A stretch of 64,000 nt of DNA, from contig CAYMRD010000004.1 in the NCBI GenBank assembly GCA_964392775.1, positions 89,615 through 153,614 on the forward strand. The letters are read 5' to 3'. The notes under the pieces were generated by a model, which was not told where the DNA came from, searched no databases, and was given only the letters and a program-made list of their open reading frames with translations. Made by a program: the position numbers and the translations under genes. Numbering within the stretch: the first letter of the stretch is position 1; every line of letters begins with the position of its first letter. This DNA is from UKL13-3 sp964392775. Lineage in GTDB: Bacteria; Bacteroidota; Bacteroidia; UKL13-3. Positions 52,342-60,370 of this stretch are shown one piece after another.

Positions 52342-53103
52342 TTAATCTTCGGCAGCGGCTTCGGCCATCATTTGTTCGGCAAGCTCTTTTCCTAAATAAT
52401 TGTCGATGATGGCATGCACTACATATAATGCAGGCGTAAGCACAATGGCAATTACAAACTTGTAGATATAGTTCACAACACCCACAGCCAGCACCAATTT
52501 AAGCGGCCAGTTGCCTCCAATATAAAAGGCGATGAACAGCACCACAAAACTGTCGATAAACTGCGATACCAATGTGGAGCCTGTGGAGCGAAGCCATAAC
52601 ATCTTGTTTCCTGTTTTGAGCTTGATGGCGTGGAACACAAATACATCAACCAACTGACCTATTAAAAAGGCAACCAGTGAACCCGCAATAATCCATAGGC
52701 CCTGACCAAAAATACTGCTAAAAGCCAGTTGCATATTCACCGGTCCCTGTGCGGTTTCTTTCACCAGCCAAAAACCTGCAGGCGCTACTTTGATGGTGGT
52801 AAACACCATTAAAAATGAATATGCAATGAGGGCTGCGGCAATGTATGAAAACAGGCGAACACCATGTTTTCCAAAATATTCATTGATGATGTCCGTCATC
52901 ACAAATACAACGGGCCACAGCAATACACCGGCAGTCATATTGAATGAATAGGTATCGCCCCAAAGTTGGATTGCAAAAGGAGGAATGCCGAGCGTATCTT
53001 CTACCGAAAAAATTTTAACCCCTACAAATTCGGCAATGATTGCATTGGCAATAAAAAAGGAACCTAATACCAGAAACAGAATGGTGCGTTTGGATTCTTT
53101 CAT
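52342..53103 (-). CDS. Queuosine precursor transporter (VUT/YhhQ family)
   Basis: 253 residues, inner membrane, about six hydrophobic segments. Family marks: FFIANAIIAEFVGVKIF, VLLWPVVFVMTDIINEYFG, then VAFLIGQLVDVFVFHAIK and the STGSTLVSQFIDSFVVLFIAF block. It imports preQ0 or preQ1 for queuosine in tRNA. No preQ1 riboswitch-like leader could be recognised upstream; the region is occupied by repeats. A short acidic/Ala-rich tail (MMAEAAAED) ends the protein. Confidence 0.88.
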   Translation of the reverse strand: MKESKRTILFLVLGSFFIANAIIAEFVGVKIFSVEDTLGIPPFAIQLWGDTYSFNMTAGVLLWPVVFVMTDIINEYFGKHGVRLFSYIAAALIAYSFLMVFTTIKVAPAGFWLVKETAQGPVNMQLAFSSIFGQGLWIIAGSLVAFLIGQLVDVFVFHAIKLKTGNKMLWLRSTGSTLVSQFIDSFVVLFIAFYIGGNWPLKLVLAVGVVNYIYKFVIAIVLTPALYVVHAIIDNYLGKELAEQMMAEAAAED

Positions 53104-53155
53104 GTTTGTTAGTTTTCAGTTTGTTGTTTACTGTTTGTTGTTCATGGTCGACTGT

Positions 53156-53700
53156 CAGTTCGAGTAGCTGGCGTTGGGTTTGCTGGGCGCGTATCGAGAA
53201 CTTGTTATGAGTTGATGGTTGATAGTCAGTTGTCAGCGGAGTCTGACTTCCTTCATCCTCATTAACATATTAACACAATTAACATTCTCACTTCTCGATA
53301 CAAACGCTTTCACACTAGGCCCACCCAAGGTTCAAGTGACTTAGTCAGTTCGAGTAGCTGGCGTTGGGTTTGCTGGGCGCATATCGAGAACTTGTTATGA
53401 GTTGATGGTTGATAGTCAGTTGTCAGCGGAGTCTGANNNNNNNNNNNNNNNNNNNNNNNNNNNNNNNNNNNNNNNNNNNNNNNNNNNNNNNNNNNNNNNN
53501 NNNNNNNNNNNNNNNNNNNNNNNNNNNNNNNNNNNNCATCCTCATTAACATATTAACACAATTAACATTCTCACTTCTCGATACAAACGCTCCCGCACAT
53601 CCCTCCCAATGTTCGAAGTGACTATCCTGTCAGTTCGAGTAGCGGGCATTGGCCTTGCCTGAAGCATATCGAGAACTTGTTCCTTGTTCTTGGAGGAACG
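53156..53700. repeat. Tandem repeat of about 190 bp, with gap 2
   Basis: CAGTTCGAGTAGCTGGCGTT begins at 53156 and again at 53346, 190 bp later, and a decayed form at 53631. Each unit has a piece ending TATCGAGAACTTG, a spacer with GTCAGTTGTCAGCGGAGTC, and a piece CACTTCTCGATACAAACGC...AAGTGAC. The last is the reverse complement of the repeat near 6311-6480. No gene lies in 53104-53738. Confidence 0.88.
53437..53536. other. Assembly gap 2 (100 N) inside the 190 bp repeat
   Basis: The left side ends GCGGAGTCTGA and the right side begins CATCCTCATTAAC. In the intact unit at about 53237-53265 the same phrases are separated by only CTTCCTT, so little or nothing unique is missing apart from unknown repeat units. 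Confidence 0.95.
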
Positions 53701-53738
53701 TTCTAACGTCTTAACTCTTACATCTTACTTCTCTAATT

Positions 53739-55139
53739 TTATATCTCAAACGCTTGTCCAAAGGAAGGAATTTGAACATTGTGATATCCCTTGGCTTCCA
53801 GCTTTGATTTAAAAACATCCTGCACTTCTTTTTCTCCATGCACCAAAAACAGGTGTTTAATTTTTTGCTTGTTCTGACATTTGAAATAAGTAAAAATCTC
53901 TTCGTAGTCGGCATGCGATGAGTAGTATTCGAGTGAGCATACACGAGCCTTTACAGGTTTTTCTTCTCCAAAAATATAAACCATTTTTTCTCCGGATTTG
54001 AGTCGTCCACCCAAACTTTCAGGAGTACAATATCCCACCAGCAGAATTGTATTATTTGATTTTTCAATATTGTTGAAGATATGATGTTTCACACGCCCTG
54101 CCTCTGCCATGCCCGATGCTGAGATAATGATACACGGTTCTTTAAGGCTGTTCAACGCTTTTGATTGCTCTACCTCGGTAATATAATGCAGGTTTTTAAA
54201 TCCAAACGGATCAGGATCGGCATGAATATACCTGACAAATTCTTCATTGTAACATTCTTCATGTTTGCGAATCACTTCAGTGGCTTTTACCGAAAGCGGG
54301 CTGTCTACATACACTTTGATATTGGGAAGTTTTCCTGCGTTCGCCATTTTATCCAACGCGTAAATCAACTCTTGTGTACGGTCTACACTAAAAGCCGGAA
54401 TAATAAGCTTGCCCAAGTTTCGAACACAGGTGTCAGTCACGATTTCAAGCAACTCTGCTTCGCTATCAGCAATTTTAGGATGCAACCGATCGCCATAAGT
54501 ACTTTCGCTAATCAAAATATCACACTGGCGGAAGGGTTGAGGATCGCGTAAAATAGGGTCTCCATATTTGCCAATATCACCTGTAAACGTAAGCTTGTGT
54601 TTATTCTCTTTTTCGTGGAAGTCGATGTGCACTGCACAACTTCCCAGCAAATGCCCCGCATCTGTAAAATGAAACGACCAGTCTTTGTCAACTTTTACGA
54701 TCTCATCATATCCAACGGGCTGCATTAAATCCAGCACCTTTTGAACATCTTCGGCATCGTACAAGAGTTCTAAAAGATCTTCGCCTCTTTTTTTTCTGCG
54801 CTCGTTGGTTCGTCTGAGATCCTCCATTTGAATATGTGCAGAGTCCATCAACATAATTTCACACAATGAAATGGTTGCAGGATGTGCAAAGATGATTCCT
54901 CTGAAACCTTCTCTTACCAATCGTGGCAGTAAACCGGAGTGGTCGATATGCGCATGCGACAAAACAACATAATCAATATCATAAGGAGAGAAGCCAAAAT
55001 GCCGGTTTCGGTCTTCCTTGCTAGGGTTACGACCTTGTATCAACCCGCAATCCAGCAAAATTCTGGTTCCTGAATTGGTTGTAAGTATATGCTTGCTGCC
55101 TGTAACATATTGTGCGGCTCCGAAAAATTCTATTTTCAT
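53739..55139 (-). CDS. Metallo-beta-lactamase/beta-CASP RNA nuclease-like protein
   Basis: 466 residues, cytoplasmic. The metal site is complete: LSHAHIDHSG (HxHxDH), DAGHLLGS, and TFTGDIG; the beta-CASP insert follows with ISESTYGDR, PAFSVDRTQEL, and ASGMAEAGRVKHH, then a final HADY/HGE pair (SSHADYEEIF, LVHGEKEV). This is the CPSF73-like layout of bacterial enzymes that cut or trim RNA. The exact RNA substrate is not predictable. Stop lies after FGQAFEI. Repeats with gap 2 lie downstream. The GTTGGAGG-type minisatellite is just upstream. Confidence 0.92.
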   Translation of the reverse strand: MKIEFFGAAQYVTGSKHILTTNSGTRILLDCGLIQGRNPSKEDRNRHFGFSPYDIDYVVLSHAHIDHSGLLPRLVREGFRGIIFAHPATISLCEIMLMDSAHIQMEDLRRTNERRKKRGEDLLELLYDAEDVQKVLDLMQPVGYDEIVKVDKDWSFHFTDAGHLLGSCAVHIDFHEKENKHKLTFTGDIGKYGDPILRDPQPFRQCDILISESTYGDRLHPKIADSEAELLEIVTDTCVRNLGKLIIPAFSVDRTQELIYALDKMANAGKLPNIKVYVDSPLSVKATEVIRKHEECYNEEFVRYIHADPDPFGFKNLHYITEVEQSKALNSLKEPCIIISASGMAEAGRVKHHIFNNIEKSNNTILLVGYCTPESLGGRLKSGEKMVYIFGEEKPVKARVCSLEYYSSHADYEEIFTYFKCQNKQKIKHLFLVHGEKEVQDVFKSKLEAKGYHNVQIPSFGQAFEI

Positions 55140-55245
55140 ATTGAGGATATTAGAGGATGGATTTTAGAAGTTGGAGGATGGAAGTTTGATGTTAGAAGAT
55201 AGCTGTTATAAGTTTTCATTTGCACATTTACTAATCTGCACATCT

Positions 55246-56025
55246 TCATATCAACTTGGCTTCGTTCCAGTAAACATCCATTTCTTCAAGAGTCATATCG
55301 GTAAGTTTACGGTTTTGTTCTTTGGCCTTTTCTTCGATGTATTGAAACCGTTTGATAAATTTCTGATTGGTTTTTTCTAAGGCATCATCCGGGTTGATGT
55401 CGTATCTGCGTGCAAGGTTGATGAGGGAGAAGAGAAAATCGCCCAGTTCTTTTTCGGTGTTTTCGGAGGTATGGTTGTCTGCAAATTCTTCTTTGAGTTC
55501 GGCCAGTTCTTCATCAACTTTGGCCCATACTTCTTTTGCCGTGGGCCAGTCAAATCCAACCTGAGCAGCTTTTTCCTGCATACGCAAAGCTTTTACAATG
55601 CTGGGAGTTCCTTTGGCTACGCCACTCAATACCGATTTGTTTCCTTCTTTGAGTTTGATTTGTTCCCAGTTTTCTTTGACCTGTTCGGCTGTTTCGGCTT
55701 TTACGTTTCCATAGATATGCGGATGGCGCGAAATGAGTTTATCACACAAGCTGTTGCATACATCAGCTATATCAAATGCTCCGGTTTCGCTGCCGATGCG
55801 GGCATAAAACACAATATGCAGCAATACATCACCCAGTTCTTTTTTGATTTCGGTAGAGTCGTTTTTGAGAATGGCATCACTCAGTTCGTAGGTTTCTTCG
55901 ATGGTGAGGTGACGAAGGCTTTCGTTGGTTTGTTTTTTATCCCACGGACATTGTTCACGGAGTTCATCCATGATGTCGAGTAAACGGGAAAAAGCATCTA
56001 GTTTTTGTTGTTTGGTAGTAGCCAC
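55246..56025 (-). CDS. mazG: Nucleoside triphosphate pyrophosphohydrolase MazG
   Basis: 259 residues, two MazG domains. The first has LREQCPWDKKQTNESLRHLT, EETYEL and KKELGDVLLHIVF; the second has EELAELKEE, then ELGDFLFSLINLARRYDINP. EExxE and ExxD acidic sets bind Mg2+. It hydrolyses NTPs and dNTPs to monophosphates plus pyrophosphate, which cleans damaged nucleotides and can lower alarmone levels. Of usual length. The start MATTKQQKLDAFSRLLDIMD fits. It is 106 bp upstream of the beta-CASP gene on the same strand, with minisatellite sequence in between. Confidence 0.93.
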   Translation of the reverse strand: MATTKQQKLDAFSRLLDIMDELREQCPWDKKQTNESLRHLTIEETYELSDAILKNDSTEIKKELGDVLLHIVFYARIGSETGAFDIADVCNSLCDKLISRHPHIYGNVKAETAEQVKENWEQIKLKEGNKSVLSGVAKGTPSIVKALRMQEKAAQVGFDWPTAKEVWAKVDEELAELKEEFADNHTSENTEKELGDFLFSLINLARRYDINPDDALEKTNQKFIKRFQYIEEKAKEQNRKLTDMTLEEMDVYWNEAKLI

Positions 56026-56304
56026 GGTTATCAGGTAAATAGTTCAAGCAAGTTAACCGCAAAGGCGGAAATTTTAATGAATAATGTGTAATTAATAATG
56101 AATAATTGAGGCCGAGTGCAAACTAAGTAGGCAAATAAGAAAGTAGGCAGTAGGCAAGAAGAGGAAAATTAAGAATTAATAATTGGGACTCGTACTAACG
56201 AGGAACTAATAACTCAATAACAAATAACAAACCAGCAATTCAATAGCACAAAGTACAATCAATATCGAATGCCAATAACTGTGAACCGAAAACAGTGAAC
56301 TTCT

Positions 56305-56550
56305 TTAATCCCCCAGCCTCACCATACACCGCACATCTTTATCCGACAGATACCACTCCAAGCAATACCCGGTAGCAGCTCTGTATACAATGCCTCCTTG
56401 TTGCGGATAGGAAATACCAAAATACCTGCGAGTGGGTATGGGCGGAAACATAGCCCTCAGTTTGTCGTGTGCATCCTGAATGCCATCAGGAAAAGAAACC
56501 GCCTTTACGCAGATGACTTTAATATCGTTTTCGAGGATGATGGTTTCCAT
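56305..56550 (-). CDS. Small protein resembling the GyrI/AraC effector-binding fold
   Basis: 81 residues from ATG 56548-56550 (METIILENDIKVICVKAVSF). A longer frame reaching 56649 runs into the 83 bp tandem repeats and is rejected. The sequence FPDGIQDAHDKLRAMFPPIP, then RRYFGISYP and GGIVYRAATGY recalls small stand-alone proteins of the GyrI-like/AraC effector-binding superfamily. Ligand and role are unknown. The gene stands alone between AT-rich spacer and the repeats with gap 3. Confidence 0.65.
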   Translation of the reverse strand: METIILENDIKVICVKAVSFPDGIQDAHDKLRAMFPPIPTRRYFGISYPQQGGIVYRAATGYCLEWYLSDKDVRCMVRLGD

Positions 56551-56623
56551 AATTGAAAGATACTGCTTACATACAAAAAACGGAACACCGATTGAATCAG
56601 TATTCCGTTTTTCGAATGTATTT

Positions 56624-57052
56624 GTCAGGCTGAGTTCATCGAAGCCCATTCAACTGAAGCACTCAGTTTCTTTATGTCACTTCGGTAAACTCAGTGTGAC
56701 AATCGTGTCAGGCTGAGTTTATCGAAGTCCACTCAACTGAACCACTCTGTTTCTTTACCCCACTTCGGTAAACTCAGTGTGACAATCGTGTCAGGCTGAG
56801 TTCATCGAAGCCCATTCAACTGAAGCACTCAGTTTCTTTATGTNNNNNNNNNNNNNNNNNNNNNNNNNNNNNNNNNNNNNNNNNNNNNNNNNNNNNNNNN
56901 NNNNNNNNNNNNNNNNNNNNNNNNNNNNNNNNNNNNNNNNNNNCACTTCGGTAAACTCAGTGTGGCAATCGTGTCAGGCTGAGTTCATCGAAGCCTACTC
57001 AACTGAAGCACTCAGTTTCTTTAGGTCACTTCGGTAAACTCAGTGTGACAGG
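56624..57052. repeat. Tandem repeat of 83 bp (GTCAGGCTGAGTTCATCGAA), with gap 3
   Basis: Units start at about 56624, 56707 and 56790, and one more after the gap near 56973. Each contains GTCAGGCTGAGTTCATCGAA and CACTTCGGTAAACTCAGTG, mirror images that could fold. The last unit ends two bases before the pyrG stop. A shortened version forms the terminator at 40353-40398. Confidence 0.9.
56844..56943. other. Assembly gap 3 (100 N) inside the 83 bp repeat
   Basis: The left side ends TTTCTTTATGT and the right side begins CACTTCGGTAAACTC. In the first unit these two phrases are directly joined (about 56670-56695), so the missing sequence may be nothing or a whole number of units. Confidence 0.95.
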
Positions 57053-57054
57053 AA

Positions 57055-58668
57055 TTAAGAATTGCTATACGCAATCGCTTCTTTCACAAACTTTACAAAC
57101 AAAGGATGCGGGTTTTCAACTGTACTCTTATACTCGGGGTGGAACTGAACGCCCACAAAAAACGGATGGTCTTTTACTTCCACAATTTCGGCAAGTTTGG
57201 TGTCGGGGTTAATACCCGTAACAAGCATTCCTTTTGCTTCAAACTGCTCGGTAAATTTACTGTTAAACTCATAACGGTGGCGATGACGCTCCGTGATTTT
57301 GGTTTTTTCATAAGCCTTGTATGCATTGCTGTTTTTGGCAATCTCGCAGGTATACGCACCCAAACGCATGGTTCCGCCTTTGTTGGTGATCTTTTTCTGA
57401 TCGGGCATCATATCAATTACCGGGTGTTTGGTTTTTGGGTTCATCTCGGTAGAGTGAGCATCTTTCAATCCAAGCACATTGCGTCCGAATTCAATAACGG
57501 AAACCTGCATGCCTAAACAAATTCCAAAGAATGGAATTTTGTATTCGCGGGCATAACGGATGGCCGAAATTTTTCCGTCAATGCCTCTGTCTCCAAAACC
57601 GGGAGCAACCAATATACCATCCAAATGACCCAGTTTATGTTTGGCGTTTTCATCGGTGACTAACTCCGAGTGGATATATTCCAATTTTACCTTGCACTGG
57701 TTTTGTGCGCCTGCATGTACAAAGGCTTCGGCTATTGATTTGTAAGCATCGGGAAGTTCAACGTATTTACCAACCAACCCGATTTTTACTTCGTGTTTAG
57801 GGTTTTTATGGCGGGTAAGGAAGTTGAGCCAGCTTTCCATATCAGGCTCGTTTTTTGTCGAAAGTTTTAAACGACTCAATACGGTTTTATCCAACTTTTC
57901 TTTTAACATGGCCATTGGCACATCGTAAATAGTTGGCATATCCAAGGCTTCAATTACTGCGTTTTGAGAAACGTTACAGAACAAAGCAATTTTACGTTTG
58001 GCTTCTTTACTGATAGGATGCTCGGCACGACACACCAATACATCCGGTTGTACTCCGCTTTCCAACAACATCTTAACAGAGTGTTGAGTAGGTTTTGTTT
58101 TGAGTTCTTGCGAAGTGCTTAAGTATGGAAGCAAGGTGAGGTGAATCACCATCAGGTCTTCGGGTTTGAGCTCCCATTTCAACTGGCGAACAGCCTCGAT
58201 ATAAGGCAATGCTTCAATATCACCCACAGTACCACCCAATTCGGTGATTACGATTTCGTATTTACCGCTTTCTCCCAACAGTTTCATTCTGCGTTTGATC
58301 TCATCGGTGATATGCGGAATCACCTGTACGGTTTTCCCCAAAAAAGCACCCTCGCGCTCTTTGTCCATCACGTACTGGTAAATACGCCCGGTGGTAACGT
58401 TGTTGGCTTGCGAAGATGGAACGTTCAAAAAACGCTCGTAGTGACCCAAATCCAAATCAGTTTCGGCACCATCATCCGTTACAAAACACTCTCCGTGTTC
58501 GTATGGGTTTAATGTTCCCGGATCAATATTGATGTAAGGGTCGAACTTTTGGATGGTTACACTGTAGCCACGCGCCTGTAACAGCTTAGCTAACGAAGCC
58601 GAAATGATCCCTTTTCCTAATGATGACGTAACACCACCGGTGACAAAAATGTACTTGCAATTATTCAT
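57055..58668 (-). CDS. pyrG: CTP synthase
   Basis: 537 residues, cytoplasmic. It aminates UTP to CTP with glutamine and ATP. The synthetase half opens with KYIFVTGGVTSSLGKGI (P-loop) and has KFDPYINIDPGTLNPYEHGE and ITELGGTVGDIE. The amidotransferase half has PGFGDRGI, FFGICLGMQVS with the nucleophilic Cys, and GVQFHPEYKS with His and Glu. Length is normal. It stands alone on its transcript, with kdsB 131 bp upstream on the same strand and the 83 bp repeats directly behind its stop. Confidence 0.97.
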   Translation of the reverse strand: MNNCKYIFVTGGVTSSLGKGIISASLAKLLQARGYSVTIQKFDPYINIDPGTLNPYEHGECFVTDDGAETDLDLGHYERFLNVPSSQANNVTTGRIYQYVMDKEREGAFLGKTVQVIPHITDEIKRRMKLLGESGKYEIVITELGGTVGDIEALPYIEAVRQLKWELKPEDLMVIHLTLLPYLSTSQELKTKPTQHSVKMLLESGVQPDVLVCRAEHPISKEAKRKIALFCNVSQNAVIEALDMPTIYDVPMAMLKEKLDKTVLSRLKLSTKNEPDMESWLNFLTRHKNPKHEVKIGLVGKYVELPDAYKSIAEAFVHAGAQNQCKVKLEYIHSELVTDENAKHKLGHLDGILVAPGFGDRGIDGKISAIRYAREYKIPFFGICLGMQVSVIEFGRNVLGLKDAHSTEMNPKTKHPVIDMMPDQKKITNKGGTMRLGAYTCEIAKNSNAYKAYEKTKITERHRHRYEFNSKFTEQFEAKGMLVTGINPDTKLAEIVEVKDHPFFVGVQFHPEYKSTVENPHPLFVKFVKEAIAYSNS

Positions 58669-58799
58669 GAATGAAACGAGTTTTTACTGAAGAAAACTGG
58701 GTTAGAAGAGCAGGAAACCCTTAACTCGTTGGCCCAAATAGTTATTTTACTATATGGGATACAAATGTACTATAATACGTTTGACTTGCCTAACTGCTT

Positions 58800-59531
58800 T
58801 TACTCAGTTTTTAAATACTTTTCAACAAGCAGCAAATCGGCAGGGGTGTCAATGGATATGTTCTCGGTTTGGGTTTCTACCAGGGCAATTCGGTATCCGT
58901 TTTCAATCCAGCGCAGCTGCTCAAGGTTTTCGGCTTGTTCGAGTGAACCCAGTGGCAATTGTGTGATCTCGCGGAGTGCAGCAGCACTGTACCCATAAAT
59001 GCCAATATGTTTAAAGTATGTCACTTCGGTATCGTGGTTTCTGCGGTAGGGAATGGGGGAGCGCGAAAAATACACGGCATCACCCGCCCTGTTGCTGATT
59101 ACTTTTACGGTATTCGGATTTTGAATATCGGCCTCCGTGGTCAGCCGTTTTTTCATGGTTGCCAGTTGGGTTTGTGGGTTGGCAAACACAGCCGCTAAGG
59201 CATTAATCTGGTCGGGACTGATAAACGGTTCATCTCCCTGAATATTAATGATGGCATCGCAGGGTTTGGTATATTGTTTCAGCACCTCGGCACAACGGTC
59301 CGTTCCGCTTTGGTGCTCTGACAAGGTCATTACTGCCTGTCCCCCAAAAGATTTTACATGTTCGGCAATGCGCTCATCATCGGTGGCAACAATAACATCG
59401 GTAAGTGATATTGCTTTTTTGCATTGCTCGTACACACGCTGAATCATGGTTTTACCTCCTAAATCAATAAGAGGTTTGCCCGGGAACCGGGTAGAAGCGT
59501 AACGTGCGGGTATGATGCCAATGATGTTCAT
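58800..59531 (-). CDS. kdsB: 3-deoxy-manno-octulosonate cytidylyltransferase
   Basis: 243 residues, cytoplasmic. It activates Kdo with CTP for the lipopolysaccharide inner core. The start GIIPARYASTRFPGKPLIDL is the nucleotidyltransferase signature. VATDDERIAEHVKSFGGQAV, QGDEPFISPDQI and SRSPIPYRR are further family marks, and LRWIENGYRIALVETQTENI with DTPADL closes it. The start overlaps the HEPN gene by 4 bp (ATGA), so an MNT/HEPN pair is translated ahead of it on the same message. Confidence 0.95.
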   Translation of the reverse strand: MNIIGIIPARYASTRFPGKPLIDLGGKTMIQRVYEQCKKAISLTDVIVATDDERIAEHVKSFGGQAVMTLSEHQSGTDRCAEVLKQYTKPCDAIINIQGDEPFISPDQINALAAVFANPQTQLATMKKRLTTEADIQNPNTVKVISNRAGDAVYFSRSPIPYRRNHDTEVTYFKHIGIYGYSAAALREITQLPLGSLEQAENLEQLRWIENGYRIALVETQTENISIDTPADLLLVEKYLKTE

Positions 59532-59929
59532 GGGTGAATATTAATCGAGAGAGTAACAAAATTTTCGACTGAAAGAGTCAAACTGATATAGTATTTTATG
59601 TCACCTACATCAGGAATATAAGTGGTATCGGGATAACGGGCAGTAACCGCAAAGTCGTTGATTTGACGAATGTCAAACTGGCTAAACGGAGGTTCTATTT
59701 TGCTGCACAGGTTAAGTAAAATGGCAATGTCGTGGGTATAAGGAGGATCTATCTGATGGAAAATAAGAAAAGTCTTTAAATACTTTTCGATAGACTGTTG
59801 TAAGTGGAAGCAGCAGATTTTAAGGATGTAAACATCTTCTTCCTCGGAGAATAATCGTTGTGCAACTTCAAAATCTGAATGGGCGGTATGAACCCATTCC
59901 ATTAGATGCTTACGCGTCAATTCATTCAT
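59528..59929 (-). CDS. HEPN-domain protein (partner of MNT nucleotidyltransferase)
   Basis: 133 residues. The layout is that of the HEPN partner of minimal nucleotidyltransferases: HTAHSDFEVAQRLFSEEEDV near the start, CFHLQQSIEKYLKTFLIFHQ, THDIAILLNLC, and FAVTARYPDTTY. Many such pairs act as toxin and antitoxin, but the R-x4-6-H ribonuclease motif common in active HEPN toxins is not obvious here. It overlaps the MNT gene by 4 bp upstream and kdsB by 4 bp downstream, so all three are tightly coupled. Confidence 0.85.
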   Translation of the reverse strand: MNELTRKHLMEWVHTAHSDFEVAQRLFSEEEDVYILKICCFHLQQSIEKYLKTFLIFHQIDPPYTHDIAILLNLCSKIEPPFSQFDIRQINDFAVTARYPDTTYIPDVGDIKYYISLTLSVENFVTLSINIHP

Positions 59930-60237
59930 ATTTCGATGCTCTCTTTCGAAACATACCTTACAATATGACCGGGTAATTGTTGATTAAGACTGAAATCGCG
60001 CTCACTGCTCATCAACAAATCAACAGATACCATCAATGAATCGGCTAGTTGTTTATGTATTTTACTTCTTAGTTTTAGGTTTTCGTTTGGAGCGTATTCT
60101 TCTGAAGTAACAATGTAAATATCGTAATCACTTTGGGCATTAGCATTACCGGTTGCTCTCGATCCAAATAACAATACTCGAGCATCAGGCACGTGCGCGC
60201 TGATTATTTGTTTGATGCTCTGTAGAATTGTTTTCAT
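59926..60237 (-). CDS. MNT-type minimal nucleotidyltransferase
   Basis: 103 residues. LLFGSRATGNANAQSDYDIY holds the GS...DxD active site of the pol-beta-like nucleotidyltransferase fold (Asp pair in SDYDI), and SVDLLM may supply the third acid. In MntA-type antitoxins the same fold adds AMP groups to the HEPN toxin and silences it. Whether this protein does so is not shown by sequence. It is the first gene of the MNT/HEPN/kdsB operon and lies 52 bp from the E2 terminator. Confidence 0.88.
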   Translation of the reverse strand: MKTILQSIKQIISAHVPDARVLLFGSRATGNANAQSDYDIYIVTSEEYAPNENLKLRSKIHKQLADSLMVSVDLLMSSERDFSLNQQLPGHIVRYVSKESIEI

Positions 60238-60289
60238 TACTCAAAATTAAGGAAAGCTTTGGAAACAACAAATGTATAGTGGTGCTAAA

Positions 60290-60323
60290 CAAAAACGGCC
60301 TGAAGTTACCTCCAGGCCGTTTT
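60290..60323 (-). terminator. Terminator after the E2 gene
   Basis: AAAACGGCCTGG and its mirror CAGGCCGTTTT pair around AGGTAACTT, then TTGTTT. It separates the E2 gene from the MNT/HEPN/kdsB operon. Confidence 0.8.
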
Positions 60324-60370
60324 GTATATTCTTTCGTCTTTCTTTCTTCTTTCCTCTTTTTTCTCTCCTC

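Noticed and set aside
53104..53160. preQ1 riboswitch before the queuosine precursor transporter
   Set aside because: No C-rich loop and A-rich tail pattern found; the sequence is GTTTGTTGTTTA-type repeat.
53156..53640. CRISPR array or rRNA spacer
   Set aside because: 190 bp tandem units with internal mirror pieces; no spacers and no RNA gene.
56551..56649. Upstream extension of the small GyrI-like gene
   Set aside because: The added residues come from the start of the 83 bp repeat array and are not family sequence.
56624..57052. CRISPR array
   Set aside because: The units are contiguous 83 bp repeats without unique spacers, and there are no cas genes.
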